The notes under the pieces: model-generated | What the model was told of the DNA's origin: nothing | What the model saw: the letters and a program-made list of their open reading frames with translations, nothing else | The model's database searches: none | Part shown: positions 51,085-61,473 of the stretch, piece by piece | How the letters are laid out: each line of letters begins with the position of its first letter | Position numbering within the stretch: position 1 is the first letter of the stretch | DNA from: Gliomastix tumulicola | Lineage: Eukaryota > Ascomycota > Sordariomycetes > Hypocreales > Bionectriaceae | Direction: 5' to 3' | Assembly (NCBI GenBank): GCA_001599755.1 | Contig: BCHX01000003.1 | Coordinates: 2,205,289 to 2,269,288, forward strand | Length of the DNA stretch: 64,000 bases | Translations under genes and position numbers: made by a program

Positions 51085-52847
51085 TTATTTCCAGCTCACG
51101 CGCGTCCAAGGCCGAGCTCCAGAGCCGCGCTAGGCGCTTTTGGTGGCCCTGGGACCCCGATGCTTGCCGACGAGAGGACGACATTCGCTATATAAATGGC
51201 CCTGTCCTCCCCCCTCAGCCTTTTCTTTTCCTCTTGGATATTGTAGATTTCAGCGCCTTTCGTCCAAAGGGCCTATTGCATTGCACTCAAAGCTCTGCAT
51301 ATTTGCTAACCATGTTGTGGCAAGTCAGATGCTGACTTCCCCCTGGCAGTGCGGTTGTCCCACCCCTTTTACCAAAGCATCTTGGATGCCACGGAGCACA
51401 CCTGAAACTTCCTGGAGCGATCTCCCCTATAAACAGTATGACATTTGAATCAGAACATGCTACGATGATTCAGTGCGGTGGGAGATTGGAATATTGGGCT
51501 GTGGCGCTGTGTTGTGCCATGGCGGGACACACTGCCCCTCATTCGCTCTGTGGAAGATGAACTCAGGTGGTTCAATCGGGTCGCACTTCCATAGTCCTCG
51601 CTCGAGGATGGTTGTTACAGCACAAGGCAAGGTGTTTTCAGCCGAAGGACCATGCTAGGGTAAAAGGCGGATGGGCTCACCGCATCGATCTGGAGACGAG
51701 ACGAGCTGAGTGTGGCCTTTACCAGCACACGGAGGACAGAGGTGTGCCCCTCATCTCAGCGCTCATCTCAGTGATGATGCAACCTCCGTGTGCACGACCC
51801 ACGACTGTCAATGATGGAATACGGATGAGTCACAGGCCACTCAGGTCAGCACCGCACGTGCCGTTCTTCCCGGTTGCAAACCACAGACAGAGGGCATATC
51901 GAGAGAACTTCATCGCCCACCTGACCAGTCATTTCATGCAGCTTCCCGTCAAGGTTGCTTAGATTCGTTGGCCTAACCCAAAAGGAGTCGACGGGAGTGG
52001 AGGTCTTACGACTGCAGCGGGAAGCAAGGCGGCCTCCAGGCGCAAATCGAACGATTTCTTTAGCCGTTCGTGAAGGGAGGAGTGATCTGGGCTCCGATAC
52101 TGAGCTGGGCTGAGGCTTGCAGACGCGTCGCGTCGGGACCGCTGAAGCCGCAACTGGAAACCGCGAGAGGGCGTACCTGCCTCAGGCAGTTTTAGCATCT
52201 GCAACCACCACCTACCGAAGTCTGAAAATGCCCTCCAACAAATCCAAATTCGGCTTCTGATTTTCCACCCGACCTCAATTCCCTTTTCCTCGATTTTCTT
52301 CTCTACTACGCCGTCGCCAGACAGTTGTTCACTCATTTCGCTGCCGCGCTGCGCGTAGGCCTTCTTCTGAACTGTCTGGTCTTCTTTCTCGTTGGCTCGA
52401 TGCCTACGGCCGACATCGGTTCTCCATCACCTTCTGCCGCCGTCTTTGGATCAGGAACTTCTCACTTTTGACTCACCCTTCACGTCCTCCAGCCGAAATC
52501 ACCCGACATTTCATTACGGTACTCACCACCCCGTGCGCAAACTGCGAAGCGTTTCCCCCTCTGATACCTCAGCCTAACACTCACTTGTAGCTCCTCACCT
52601 GCATTCCGTTCCTAAATCGATCAACCTCGATATCCCAGACGTTGTCGAACCTTTTTTTCTCGCAATATCACTCCTCCATCGCGTATCCAAAGAAACCAGA
52701 GCTCGTAGCACACTTCAAGAATCACGAAGGCGCGACTGCCGGCGCATCGAAACACGTCCGCAGCCCTCTCCAAGAACATGCCAGTCAAGTATATGCTAAC
52801 CTGACTCTTGCCAGTCTGAGAGCCAGAAATTCCGCAACGCTCGTCCC

Positions 52848-54274
52848 ATGTCTCGCAGACAGACCCTTGACGCGGACATGATCAAGATGCGTCAGGAACG
52901 TACCCCAACCGCAACCAAGCTTTCCAGCGGCTCTAGTGCACCCTGCCGCGATTCTGAGGCCTTGAGCGGTTCGGCCAACACCCAGAAGGCAGTCGGAACT
53001 GACGATCCCAATGACGTCGGCAACAAAATCAAAGGCATGTTGGCGGCCAGTGAATTCCTCAAGCCGGGATCGAGTCAAATGCCCGAGACTGCGAACCGCA
53101 AGCGACCTCGCGCCGCTTCTGCCAGCATTCTGAGGAAGCTTTCAAATGCCTTTGCGAAGCTCAAGCCCAAGACTAGTAAGACAACGTGACATTTCTTGCA
53201 TGAACTTTGACCGCGCTGACGGTATACGATAGAAGCCAACCCCTTGCTTGACCTGGAAGAAGCTGAGCGCATGGTCAATGAGCACCGTCGCACGATGAGC
53301 GAAAGTATTGGAGGCATCAACCTTCACAACAATCAGGAGGCTTCGCGCTTCGCTAGCATGGATATCAAGCGCAAGCCCCTGCCTAGAAGTGCCGCTTTCA
53401 TCGGAAACCCTATCAAGGCTATTCAATCGCCAGATAAGGACCCGGATAATGGCTTACACAAGGCAAGTTTCGAGGAGCTGGAATTTGGAGAGCCACCGCA
53501 GAATCCCTTTGACTCTGAGGACCAGTTCGAGGCAGATATTGAGGGTAGAATCCTCAATGCGAGTCCCGAAGCGACCTCTACGCCACGTCTCAGACGCTCC
53601 AGGCTGGCCCACTTCAGCTTGCCCGACAAAGCAGCGCTTTTATCTGGTGATGGTTTTGAAAGAGGTATGTTCTGAAAGATATCTCATCGCTGAATGCCAA
53701 GCTAAGCAGGTCAACAGATAGCATTCATGAACATCCTGCCCAACGGCTTGGAGATAGCGTTCAAGGGCATTTTGTCCAAAATCGTGGGGATGGCTTTTAT
53801 GGACATCTTGTCCAAAATCGTGGGGATGGCATTCATGGGCATCTTGTCCAAAGATCTGGAGATAGCATCCATGGACATCTTGTCCAAAGGCCGGGTGGTT
53901 ACGTGACCGTGAAGAAGCATCCTTCCCCAGACAAGCGCTGGCTGGAGTCTCTTGGTCATGGTTTCCAAACCTACAGATCTCTCAAGGCATCTGGCGCAAG
54001 CGATGAGGAGCTTAACAAGCTTGCGGAACGCTATGTCCTTCCCTCCCGAGTTCGCTCCGACGACGCTTCGAAGCAAGTCCAGTCATTCAGCCCCAGCAGT
54101 TCCGACGACGTCTTCTCAGACCATACGGGGACTGGATCTCCTCTGGGCTTTCGCCGCTCCTTGCGAACTTCCCGCCCTGCAGGCAATCCAGGAAGCACGC
54201 GACTTCGTGGACGTCAAGAGCGCCCATTTCGACCAACGAACGCGGATGCCGACGTCCCCGACGAGCTTCAGTAG
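52848..54274 (+). CDS. Hypothetical protein with five 12-residue tandem repeats
   Basis: Not recognised. Exons 52848-53175, 53233-53664 and 53718-54274 give 438 aa; introns are 53176-53232 (GTAAGA..GATAG) and 53665-53717 (GTATGT..AACAG). The first ATG after an open stretch is MSRRQTLDADMIKMRQE. TGCTAACCTGACTCTTGCCAG at 52793-52814 looks like a genuine branch site and acceptor, so an upstream coding or leader exon is possible. Exon 1 ends with a basic helix (RKLSNAFAKLKPKT) continued by ANPLLDLEEAERMVNEHRRT; exon 2 is Ser/Pro-rich with LPRSAAFIGNPIKAIQSP. Exon 3 opens with five 12-residue repeats of form D-S/G-I-H-G-H-L-V-Q-x-x-G, then KKHPSPDKRWLESLGHGFQT and a Ser/Arg-rich tail. Probably nuclear or cytosolic; no membrane segment. 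Function unknown. Confidence 0.72.
53718..53896 (+). repeat. 36-bp coding tandem repeat, five copies
   Basis: Five units of 12 codons: DSIHEHPAQRLG, DSVQGHFVQNRG, DGFYGHLVQNRG, DGIHGHLVQRSG and DSIHGHLVQRPG. The array begins exactly at the exon 3 acceptor and the period is a whole number of codons. Confidence 0.93.
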
Positions 54275-54990
54275 CTCTCAACTTCACTCAAGCTCGACAC
54301 TTGCCCATGAGCTTATGGTGTGTTGACCTGATGCATTTGTCTGGAACTCTGACTGACTTTCAGCCTTGTTCTCTCATTTACATCCGAAGTTCATCTATAC
54401 CCCTGCTCGACATTGATTTCCTTTCTTCCTTGCCCCCTTCTTTGATTTCACAATGCTTTTGTTTTTATTGTCTTTTATAACACGTCCATCAAGGCAATGT
54501 CGTTGAAGACAGTTTACATGCTTCGAATACCCCGGACGGCAGGACGGCGCTGTTGCTTTGACAGCTTATCTGCAAGGGAAGGTTCAGATCTTTTTTTCTT
54601 CACATATATTTTTGTACAAGTCAATCATCATGTTGGAACAATACGCATTCACGGCGGTCTGGTTAGACTGAAGACTCAGGCCGGAAGGAAGGAATGCACG
54701 AGCGATGCATGACAACTCCCGCTGGAGCAAGGCGCGAAAGCATTACAAGTTGAAATTAACGGCGTTTTGGCATTCTACGGATCACGACAGCACGGGGCTG
54801 GGACGATAGGAACGAAAGGAACACAAGAAACTCTCCTCTCTCAAATTACAACGATAATATTACTACTATACAGTGTGTTGCGCATAACCTCCTTCCATCG
54901 GGTATCTCAACTTATTCATCTCGTAAGGCCGTGACATTGTAACAGATGATTCTTCGTGATGATGCTTAGTTCGCGTCCCGTACTCCTTCT
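54275..54990. other. Convergent intergenic region
   Basis: About 715 bp between two convergent genes, AT-rich with T runs (54460-54480, 54590-54610), consistent with 3' UTRs. No gene seen. Confidence 0.5.
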
Positions 54991-55398
54991 TTACAGGTAG
55001 CGGCGACGGCGGGAGCCCCTGCCGTCCGTACCGTGCATACGGCGGGTACCAGCAGCCTGTGAACAAGTTAGAAAAAATGCCAAGTTGGGTTATACTAGTA
55101 GGTTTGGAGAATGTGTACGTACCTTGACGGCCGGGCGGTGGGTGAGGCTGCCCTTGAGTTTGAGCAGAGCGCCGCTGAGCTTGTCCTTCATGGTAGGACG
55201 GCGCTTCTGGTGGTGGACGGGCGCCGCGTGGGCGTGCGTGCGGGTGTGGGTGTGGGCGTGCGTGCGCTTCGTCCTGGTGGTGGTGCGAGGAGCAGCAGCG
55301 GCACGGCGGCGGCGGGAGAAGAGACCTCCGCGAGGAGTGGCGGTCGTCGTCGTAGCGACGGGGCGGGCACGAGTGCGGCGGCGGTAGGAGAAAGGCAT
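54991..55398 (-). CDS. Small, highly basic protein, 113 aa
   Basis: Exons 55398-55123 and 55056-54991; the intron 55122-55057 is GTACGT..CACAG with a TCTAACTTG branch-like site. Reads MPFSYRRRTRARPVATTTTA, an Arg/Ala/Thr-rich stretch, then an alternating His run (HAHTHTRTHAHA), VHHQKRRPTMKDKLSGALLK, LKGSLTHRPAVK and, after splicing, AAGTRRMHGTDGRGSRRRRY. The KDKLSGALLKLKGSL plus AAGTRRMxGTDGRGSRR combination resembles small fungal proteins annotated only as hypothetical. About a quarter of residues are Arg/Lys, so nucleic acid or ribosome contact is possible, but unproven. The splice is convincing because the C-terminal exon gives an ordered motif and immediate stop. Confidence 0.75.
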
Positions 55399-56464
55399 GT
55401 TGGGTGGTTTTTGTTTGGGTGTTTGGGTGTGTAAGACTTGAAGTTGTGTCTTTGGTGTTGTTTAGTTTGTTGGTTATCGTTGTGTTTGATGATGATGATG
55501 GGATTGGAAAGGTCTCTAGAACGGGATGAAGACTAGTTCTTATATATAAGATGAGAGACGGCTACGAACACCCAAGAAGGCTGACGAACGCATCCCTCTG
55601 ATCATCGAGTCTGCATATGTCATTCACGCGAGACGTGTGTCACCAATGATGCCATCCATCCATCCATCCCTCCTCCCCTTGGGCCCCAAGATCGCCTTTC
55701 CCATCCCACACACACGTCTCGAACACCAAGTGTGAGTGAGACCCTTGGACCCTGAATCCGCGATCCACCAATAGCGTCATGCGGAACGTTCTCCCACCAA
55801 CACCAAGAAGGGAATGGAGTAGGGGGAGGGGGGGAAACAAGGCATTCAAGCAGCATTCTAGAAAGAAAGGTAGACCCTTGGGAAATCCACCGGCTCGTAC
55901 GGGGAACGAGTTGACGAGCCCATAGGATGGGGGGGAGACCCCAACGTCACCGAGGACGGCTGTGATTGGCTGGGGATCCAAGGATACAGGCCTGACGTTG
56001 ACGGTGGGGCGATTGTTTGGGCGGGCGAGCTAGAAGAGTGACGGACGGGCAGCTGTAAGAAGGGGTCCCCGTTCTTTCCTACATTTCCTACCCTGGAATT
56101 TCCTCCTGCCCAGATTTTGGAGGGGCTGCTGATGTCATGAGGCTTGATTGGAGTGTCGATGGTTTCACCTCCCACAGGAGGACGATAGTATGACACGGTG
56201 GCGGATAATGATGGAATAAGGCTGGGCTTGGTATGAAGATCCCGAAATAGACACGCTCACGAGACCGAGGAAGTAGTGGTGCGGCCGTAGATTGCGAATC
56301 AATTTTCCAAGAGAGACTTACATGCCATCCATCCCACTCACCCCCAGCCACATCATCAAGCCACGCACAACGAACCAAGTTTGTCCTGCATCCTCCCCCC
56401 CCCCCCCCCACGCTCAAGCCTCCCTCAGTAAGGTACTAGTAGTTAGTGGGTGACTAAGTAGTAC
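55399..56464. other. Intergenic region between the basic protein and the phosphatase
   Basis: 1.07 kb. Contains the likely promoter of the basic-protein gene (TATATATAAG at 55540-55549), (CATC)n at 55651-55668 and a C15 run at 56395-56409. No coding signal. Confidence 0.5.
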
Positions 56465-57482
56465 CTAAGGAACTATCGCCTCACCACGCAGGTGCCTCTT
56501 GATGGTCTCAAGGTCCTCCCGGGAGAAGCCCAGCTCCCCGGTGACGTAGCCGTCCCACCCGCCGAACTGCTCCTCGACGAGCGCCTGGAAGGCCGTCCAG
56601 TACGTGGGCCGTATGCTGACCATGTTGAAGAAGCCCTGCGTGGCCATGCCTTCCTCGCCCGTGTCCATGGCGGCCGTGAAGAACATGCGCTCGCGGATGG
56701 GCTCGAAGCCGATGCGGGAGAGCATGTAGTCGAAGACGACGGCGTCCGGGGGCGTGCCGGCGAGGGCCTGGAGCATGCCTGCGACGACGCCGGTGCGGTC
56801 TTTGCCGGCTGGTTTTTTTTTTGAAAGTTCTCAAACAGTGATCTCATCAGGAGAAACAGAGAGAGAGAGAGAGAGATTGAGAAGCCGGTGCTAGTGCTGG
56901 TGCTGGTGCCCACGGAATGTGTGACGAGAGAGACGATAGGGCTCGCGATGAACAAGCAAAGAGTCAAGACTCACCAGTGCAGTGGATGAGAAACGCGTCA
57001 GCCGGCCTGTCGCGCACATGCTGCAGGATCTCCCGGATGATGGGCGTCAGCGTGGTCGCGACGAGCATGTACTGCCCGCGCCAGCACTGACTGCCATCGC
57101 CGACCCCGAACTCGGCGAGATCGGGCAGCGGCTGGGCGCCCGCGGCGTCGCGCCAGACGTTCTCGACGCCCGGGACGGGCGGGTCGGGCGCCCAGTTCCT
57201 CTCCTCGCGGCGGCGCAGGTCGAAGATGCGCGCGACGTGCGCGTGCAGCCAGGCCCGGGTCTCCGGGTCGTGGTCGAGGATGGCGGAGCGGAAGAAGCGT
57301 CCGGGCGCGAGGCGGCTGCCCTCGACGGCGCCCATGTCGCGCAGGTTGTTGGCGAGCGAAGGGGTCGGGACGAAGGGCGGGTTCTGCAGGATCGGGAGGA
57401 GGGTAGGCCAGGGGATCGGCGTGACGGCGTCGGTGGCGTTGAGAGCGTCGAGCTGCTCGCGGGTTGCAGGAGGGGCGGCCAT
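56465..57482 (-). CDS. Atypical protein tyrosine phosphatase (Y_phosphatase3 family)
   Basis: Cysteine-dependent phosphatase, 283 aa. Exons 57482-56975 and 56808-56465; the intron 56974-56809 (GTGAGT..CCAG) is 166 bp, long for this window, and contains a (GA)n run (56860-56876). It splits the active site: exon 1 ends DAFLIHCT and exon 2 supplies AGKDRTGVVAGML, giving HCTAGKDRTG, the CX5R loop of the Y_phosphatase3 group. Upstream features are FRSAILDHDPETRAWLHAHV and IFDLRRREERNWAPDPP, matching the usual FRS...DLR segment. The C-terminus has the helical lid (MFFTAAMDTGEEGM and FSREDLETIKRHLRG). Substrate may be phosphotyrosine or a phosphoinositide; unknown. No signal peptide. Confidence 0.9.
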
Positions 57483-58165
57483 TGTTTGGGCGAGTGTGAA
57501 GAACTGACTGCCTGCAACAATGAGAACGGGTCTGAGTCGGATGGATGATACCTACTAGTACTAGTATATGGCAAGTTTTTTGGTTTTTTTGATAACAGCG
57601 AGACTGCCCTTGATGCAATTGCTCGAGCAGCGATGAGCCCTTGATCTTGCAGAGGGAGCATGACCGCCGTTGGCTGACGACTTGCCCCTCATTTGATACC
57701 GACCCCCGCCGCCATTTCTTCCGATTTGCCGCCGCGAATCAGAACTCGGGCCGGGTTCAGGGGCACAGCTCTGTAAGGAGGGGTTGCATTGGCGTTGGTT
57801 GTGCTGTATCACCGTTCTCGCTCTTCATCGTCGACAGGAATGACTGCCGTCCTCATTCACTTATAGAGCCACAGTCGGGATAGTGTGCTTGGCTGCGCTA
57901 TGGCCCGTAAACTGGAGTTAGCAGTGCTGGAGCTGGAGCTAAGGTATTTCTCAGCCCTGGGCGCTTATCCGCTTCAGGCATGCAGGGCGACGGAAGCTCC
58001 CGTGGGCTAGGAAACTTGATGCATCGTAGCCGAGGATCGTTGCTTGTGAAAATAGGCAGCTGGCATCTACTCGTATACAAGTCCAAGCTTCCCGCTCAAC
58101 TGGTAGTGAAGTGTTCCTTGGACCCTTCTCCAAATTACCCTGCCGTGAGAAGGGGAAACATCGCG
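57483..58165. promoter_or_regulatory. Divergent promoter PTP / YhhN-like
   Basis: 683 bp between divergent starts. Direct repeats ACTAGT/ACTAGTAT near 57553-57566 and a T-rich run at 57576-57590. No gene supported; the 57980-58165 stretch is open in the YhhN frame but lacks a conserved extension. Confidence 0.4.
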
Positions 58166-58864
58166 ATGGCTTCATCTCTCCCCACGGCGGCAGACGTTCT
58201 GGCGAATCCAGACATTCTCCTCACACTATCCGGTGTCTCGTCTCTGCTCTTCTGGATCAACGTACGGAGACGGCCCAGCCTTCCTCGCACAGTAGCAAAG
58301 ACGGCTTCAACCGCCCTGCTCGCCGCATTCTCCGCTTCTCGCCGCACGTCATCGACCCTCCTCCCGCTCGCCCTCGGCCTCGGTTCTGTAGGGGACGCCT
58401 TTCTCGCCTGGAGCGATGGGGACGGTGCCTTCCTGGGCGGTCTGGCCAGCTTCCTCGCAGCCCACGTCGCCTACGCGAAACTCTTCGTCAGCGTCGGCGG
58501 CGGCACAGACCTGCTCCTCGGAGAGACATGGCGCGTCTCTCTAGCCGGGGTCATGGCCCTCGTAGGTCCGGCCTTCAACGCCGTGCTCCTGCCCAAGGTC
58601 GGCTCCGGGCTCCGGGCGCCCGTCATCGTCTACTCGACGGCCATCACCGCCATGTTCGTGTCCGCCCTCACGGTGTCAGATCAACAGGTCGTCACCGGCG
58701 CCCTGCTCTTCACCGCGTCGGACATCATCCTCGCGTCGGAGAAGTTCATCGTGGCGGCTGGCTCGGTGCACAAACCGTGGATGCAGTACGCCGTCTGGGG
58801 TCTCTACTACTCCGGGCAGCTCCTGATCGCCCTGGGGTCAACGGGCAAGAGCATCGATATTTAA
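58166..58864 (+). CDS. YhhN/TMEM86-family membrane protein
   Basis: Multi-pass membrane protein, 232 aa, single exon. Animal TMEM86B of this family is a lysoplasmalogenase; the fungal activity is not known to me. Seven to eight hydrophobic segments, including LLTLSGVSSLLFWINV, TALLAAFSASRRTSST flanking, PLALGLGSVGDAFLAWS, FLGGLASFLAAHVAYAKLFV, VSLAGVMALVGPAFNAVLLP, VIVYSTAITAMFVSALTV, ALLFTASDIILASEKFI and YAVWGLYYSGQLLIALG. The family's conserved acidic positions are visible in GDAFLAW and ASDIILA, and the His in FLAAHVAY. The start ATG 58166 puts the first helix at the usual distance; an upstream in-frame ATG at 57980 would add an atypical 62-residue leader. Confidence 0.88.
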   Translation: MASSLPTAADVLANPDILLTLSGVSSLLFWINVRRRPSLPRTVAKTASTALLAAFSASRRTSSTLLPLALGLGSVGDAFLAWSDGDGAFLGGLASFLAAHVAYAKLFVSVGGGTDLLLGETWRVSLAGVMALVGPAFNAVLLPKVGSGLRAPVIVYSTAITAMFVSALTVSDQQVVTGALLFTASDIILASEKFIVAAGSVHKPWMQYAVWGLYYSGQLLIALGSTGKSIDI

Positions 58865-59309
58865 GGGTTTCATGGCGAAAGGGAGCGGATGGGATGGGAG
58901 AGAAGGAAGGAAGAGAAAAGATGAATCACATTTTCACATCGTTCCTTCGGGACTTCGTACCGGTACCTGCTTGGCGCTCCCGAAGTTGCGGTTTTCGGAA
59001 GTATAGATACGTGATAATAGCCGATCTCATTGGCGGTCCCACTCCTGATAACGCCGTAGTCGGAATCGATACACTCACTCACTCACTCACCGATATCTCG
59101 AAGCTCTTTTCTCTCAGTCCTGGATATGAGGTCTCTCTATAGCGAAGAACACGCAGCTGATACCCCGGCTATACAATCGTATCAGGGTTTTTAGATTTGG
59201 TCCCTCCAAGAATTGTTCTTTCCTCGACCGCCCTCCCTGTCACCCACGACAACTCCTCCCTGCAACTGATCCCAGGGAGTCCACAGCCAGCTACATATAA
59301 TATTGTCCC
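58865..59309 (+). promoter_or_regulatory. Upstream region of the amidohydrolase gene
   Basis: 445 bp. Includes a short (CACT)n run at 59072-59090 and C/T-rich leader sequence; TACATATAATA at 59291-59301 lies only 9 bp before the ATG. No gene. Confidence 0.4.
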
Positions 59310-61223
59310 ATGCCTTCGTCACCGGCTCGATGGGGGGTTCTCACCCTGAGCATCGCCGTCACGACGCTGGCTGTGGCTTACAAGCTCCAGCAGCCCCTCT
59401 CGGACCCCTTTAGCGGCCTGTTCTCCTCCCCATCCTCGCAGCAGTCCAGGGAGACGGTCCACTGCTACAAGGGCATCAGGACACAGGACGAGAGCAGGCC
59501 CTCTGCCGTGTGCTTCTCCGTCGTCGATGGACGGTTTGCACAAATATTCGAAAACTCAGAGGATCTCTCTACCGACTCCGTTCTGGGGGAACCGGGGTAT
59601 GTGATTCCAGGGCTGTGGGATGGCCACGGCCACTTGCTGCAGTACGGGGAGTTCCTCCACTCGGTTGACCTCTTCGGTTCGCAGTCGCTCGACGATGTGA
59701 GGACGCGGGTTAAGGCCTACATCGCCGCGAACCCTGGAGCAGGTACCAAGGACCACTGGGTGAGGGGCGTAGGCTGGGATCAGACGGCATTCGGACGCAT
59801 GCCCACTGCTGTGAGTCAGTCTCCTTGGAACCACTGCCCTTCTGCCCTTCTCCCGCTACTAAGAACTGGTCTCTAAAACATATATGACAAAACCACAGGA
59901 TGACCTGGAACAAGACCCGGAGCTCAGAGGCCTCTACGTCATGCTCGACCGCATCGACGTCCACTGCTCCTGGGTCTCCAAGCCCGTCCTGGCCCTCCTG
60001 CCCCCGGACCTCGAGGACATCCCCGGCGGCGAGATCGTCCGCGACCCAGGCATGGGCGTCTTCTGCGACAACGCCATCGACCTCGTTGTCGACCTCTGGC
60101 CTAAGCCCTCGGCCGAGCGCAAGGCCGCCCAGGTCGCCTCGGCCATGGCCAACCTCAACGAGGTCGGCATCGTGGGCATGCACGACGCTGGCATTACGCC
60201 GGGCAACATCGACCTGTACGAGAAGCTCGCCGACTCGGACGACTGGACGGTGCGAGTGTACGGGATGCTCGAGTGCGACAAGCGGAACTCGTTCTGCCCG
60301 GGGGCTGCCCGGCAGATCGTGAGGGACGATGCCAAGTTTACGCTGAGGAGTGTCAAACTGTTTGCAGGTCAGTAAAAGTACCTAGTTTCAATCTCTGGTT
60401 CAGTCACTTAACACTGAGGCAACCAGACGGAGCGCTGGGCAGCTGGGGCAGCGCCATGATCGAGCCCTACACAGACCACCCCTGGACCTCGGGCTCCCTC
60501 CTCATCAACGCCACCGCCCTGACCGCCGTCTCCAAGTCCTGGGCCTCGCTCGGCTACCAAGTCAACATCCACGCCATCGGCGACCTCGCCAACCGCAACG
60601 CCGTCGACGCCCTCGAGGCCGCCCTCCGGCAGCAGTGCCCAGACGACGACCTGTCAGCCTGCCAGGCCACCCACCGCTTCCGCATCGAGCACTCGCAGAT
60701 CATCCACCTGGACGACCAGGAACGCATCCTCGCCATCGGCATCCTGCCCTCCATCCAGCCCACCCACGCGACTTCAGACTTCAAGTACGCCGAGGCCCGC
60801 CTCGGCCACGACCGTCTCCACGCCTCCGCCTACCGCATGAAGTCCCTCCTCCCGGCCCGCCCTGTGCTGGGCTCCGACTTCCCCGTCGAGCCCCCGGACC
60901 CCTTCCAGGGCATCTTCGCCGCCGTCGCGCGCAGGAACCCGCACACGGGCAAGGGTCCCTCAGGCGGGGACGACGGGTTTCTCCCCAGTGAGACGCTGAG
61001 TCTCGATGAGGCCATCTGGGGCTTCACGAGGGGGCCTGCCTACGGATCATTCCTGGAGGGCAAGGCTGGTGTCATTCGCGAGGGTGCCTTCGCCGACTGG
61101 GTGGTGCTTGACAGGCCTCTCGAAGGTACAGAAATAGACGATCTCAGGCACCTCAAGGTGAGAGAGACATGGGTAGGAGGCACGCAGGTATATCGTCGCA
61201 CTTTAACACCGAAGGCACATTAA
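59310..61223 (+). CDS. Amidohydrolase-3 (YtcJ-like) metal-dependent hydrolase
   Basis: TIM-barrel hydrolase of the amidohydrolase superfamily, 588 aa. Exons 59310-59810, 59899-60367 and 60427-61223; introns are 59811-59898 (GTGAGT..CACAG) and 60368-60426 (GTCAGT..CCAG). An N-terminal hydrophobic segment (WGVLTLSIAVTTLAVAYKL) is a signal anchor, suggesting the enzyme faces the secretory lumen or exterior. Metal-site motifs: VIPGLWDGHGHLLQYG (HxH), DGALGSWGSAM after the second splice, VNIHAIGDLANR, RIEHSQIIHL and VLGSDFPVE (Asp). The C-terminal beta segment (AGVIREGAFADWVVLDR) closes the barrel with the small sandwich domain. Substrate unknown; YtcJ-like enzymes act on amides, imides or cyclic compounds. 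It is convergent with the acyltransferase gene. Confidence 0.92.
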
Positions 61224-61473
61224 CAAGTGCTATGAAGATGCTAAAACGGCAGTGAATTTTAGATGGTATCATACAGCATTGGTATCGCACTTCTATGTGT
61301 GCTTGCCATTGTGCTCTTCCATGCACATGGCCTCGATATAACATGCTTGAAAAACAAACCCAGCAAATGAAATCTAGGCGACGAGCCGCCGTGCTTGACT
61401 CCGTCAACTCCGAAAAGAATCCCCCCAAGAACAAATGAACTCCATGCGATCTAGATCCCCCAGAAGCCTACGC

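Larger units (their letters stand above)
49981..52847. other. Intergenic region containing an inserted repeat element
   Basis: 2.9 kb between FAM210-like and the 12-residue-repeat gene. Holds the 643-bp inverted-repeat element (50434-51076) and a related short motif CCGCGCTAGGCGCTTTTGG at 51124-51142. From 52230 to 52680 it is pyrimidine-rich and likely the promoter/leader of the downstream gene. No other gene supported. Confidence 0.6.

Noticed and set aside
50343..51195. Frames through the repeat element (GCFNRAASIGLLQS-type repeats)
   Set aside because: Peptide repeats are read-through of the 14-bp minisatellite in shifting frames, not a protein gene or transposase.
52789..52814. 26-bp GT..AG intron
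   Set aside because: Below the size that fungal spliceosomes normally remove; treated as an acceptor with an unknown upstream donor.
58111..59142. 343-codon plus-strand frame overlapping the YhhN-like gene
   Set aside because: Arg/His/Pro-rich alternate frame of a conserved membrane protein.
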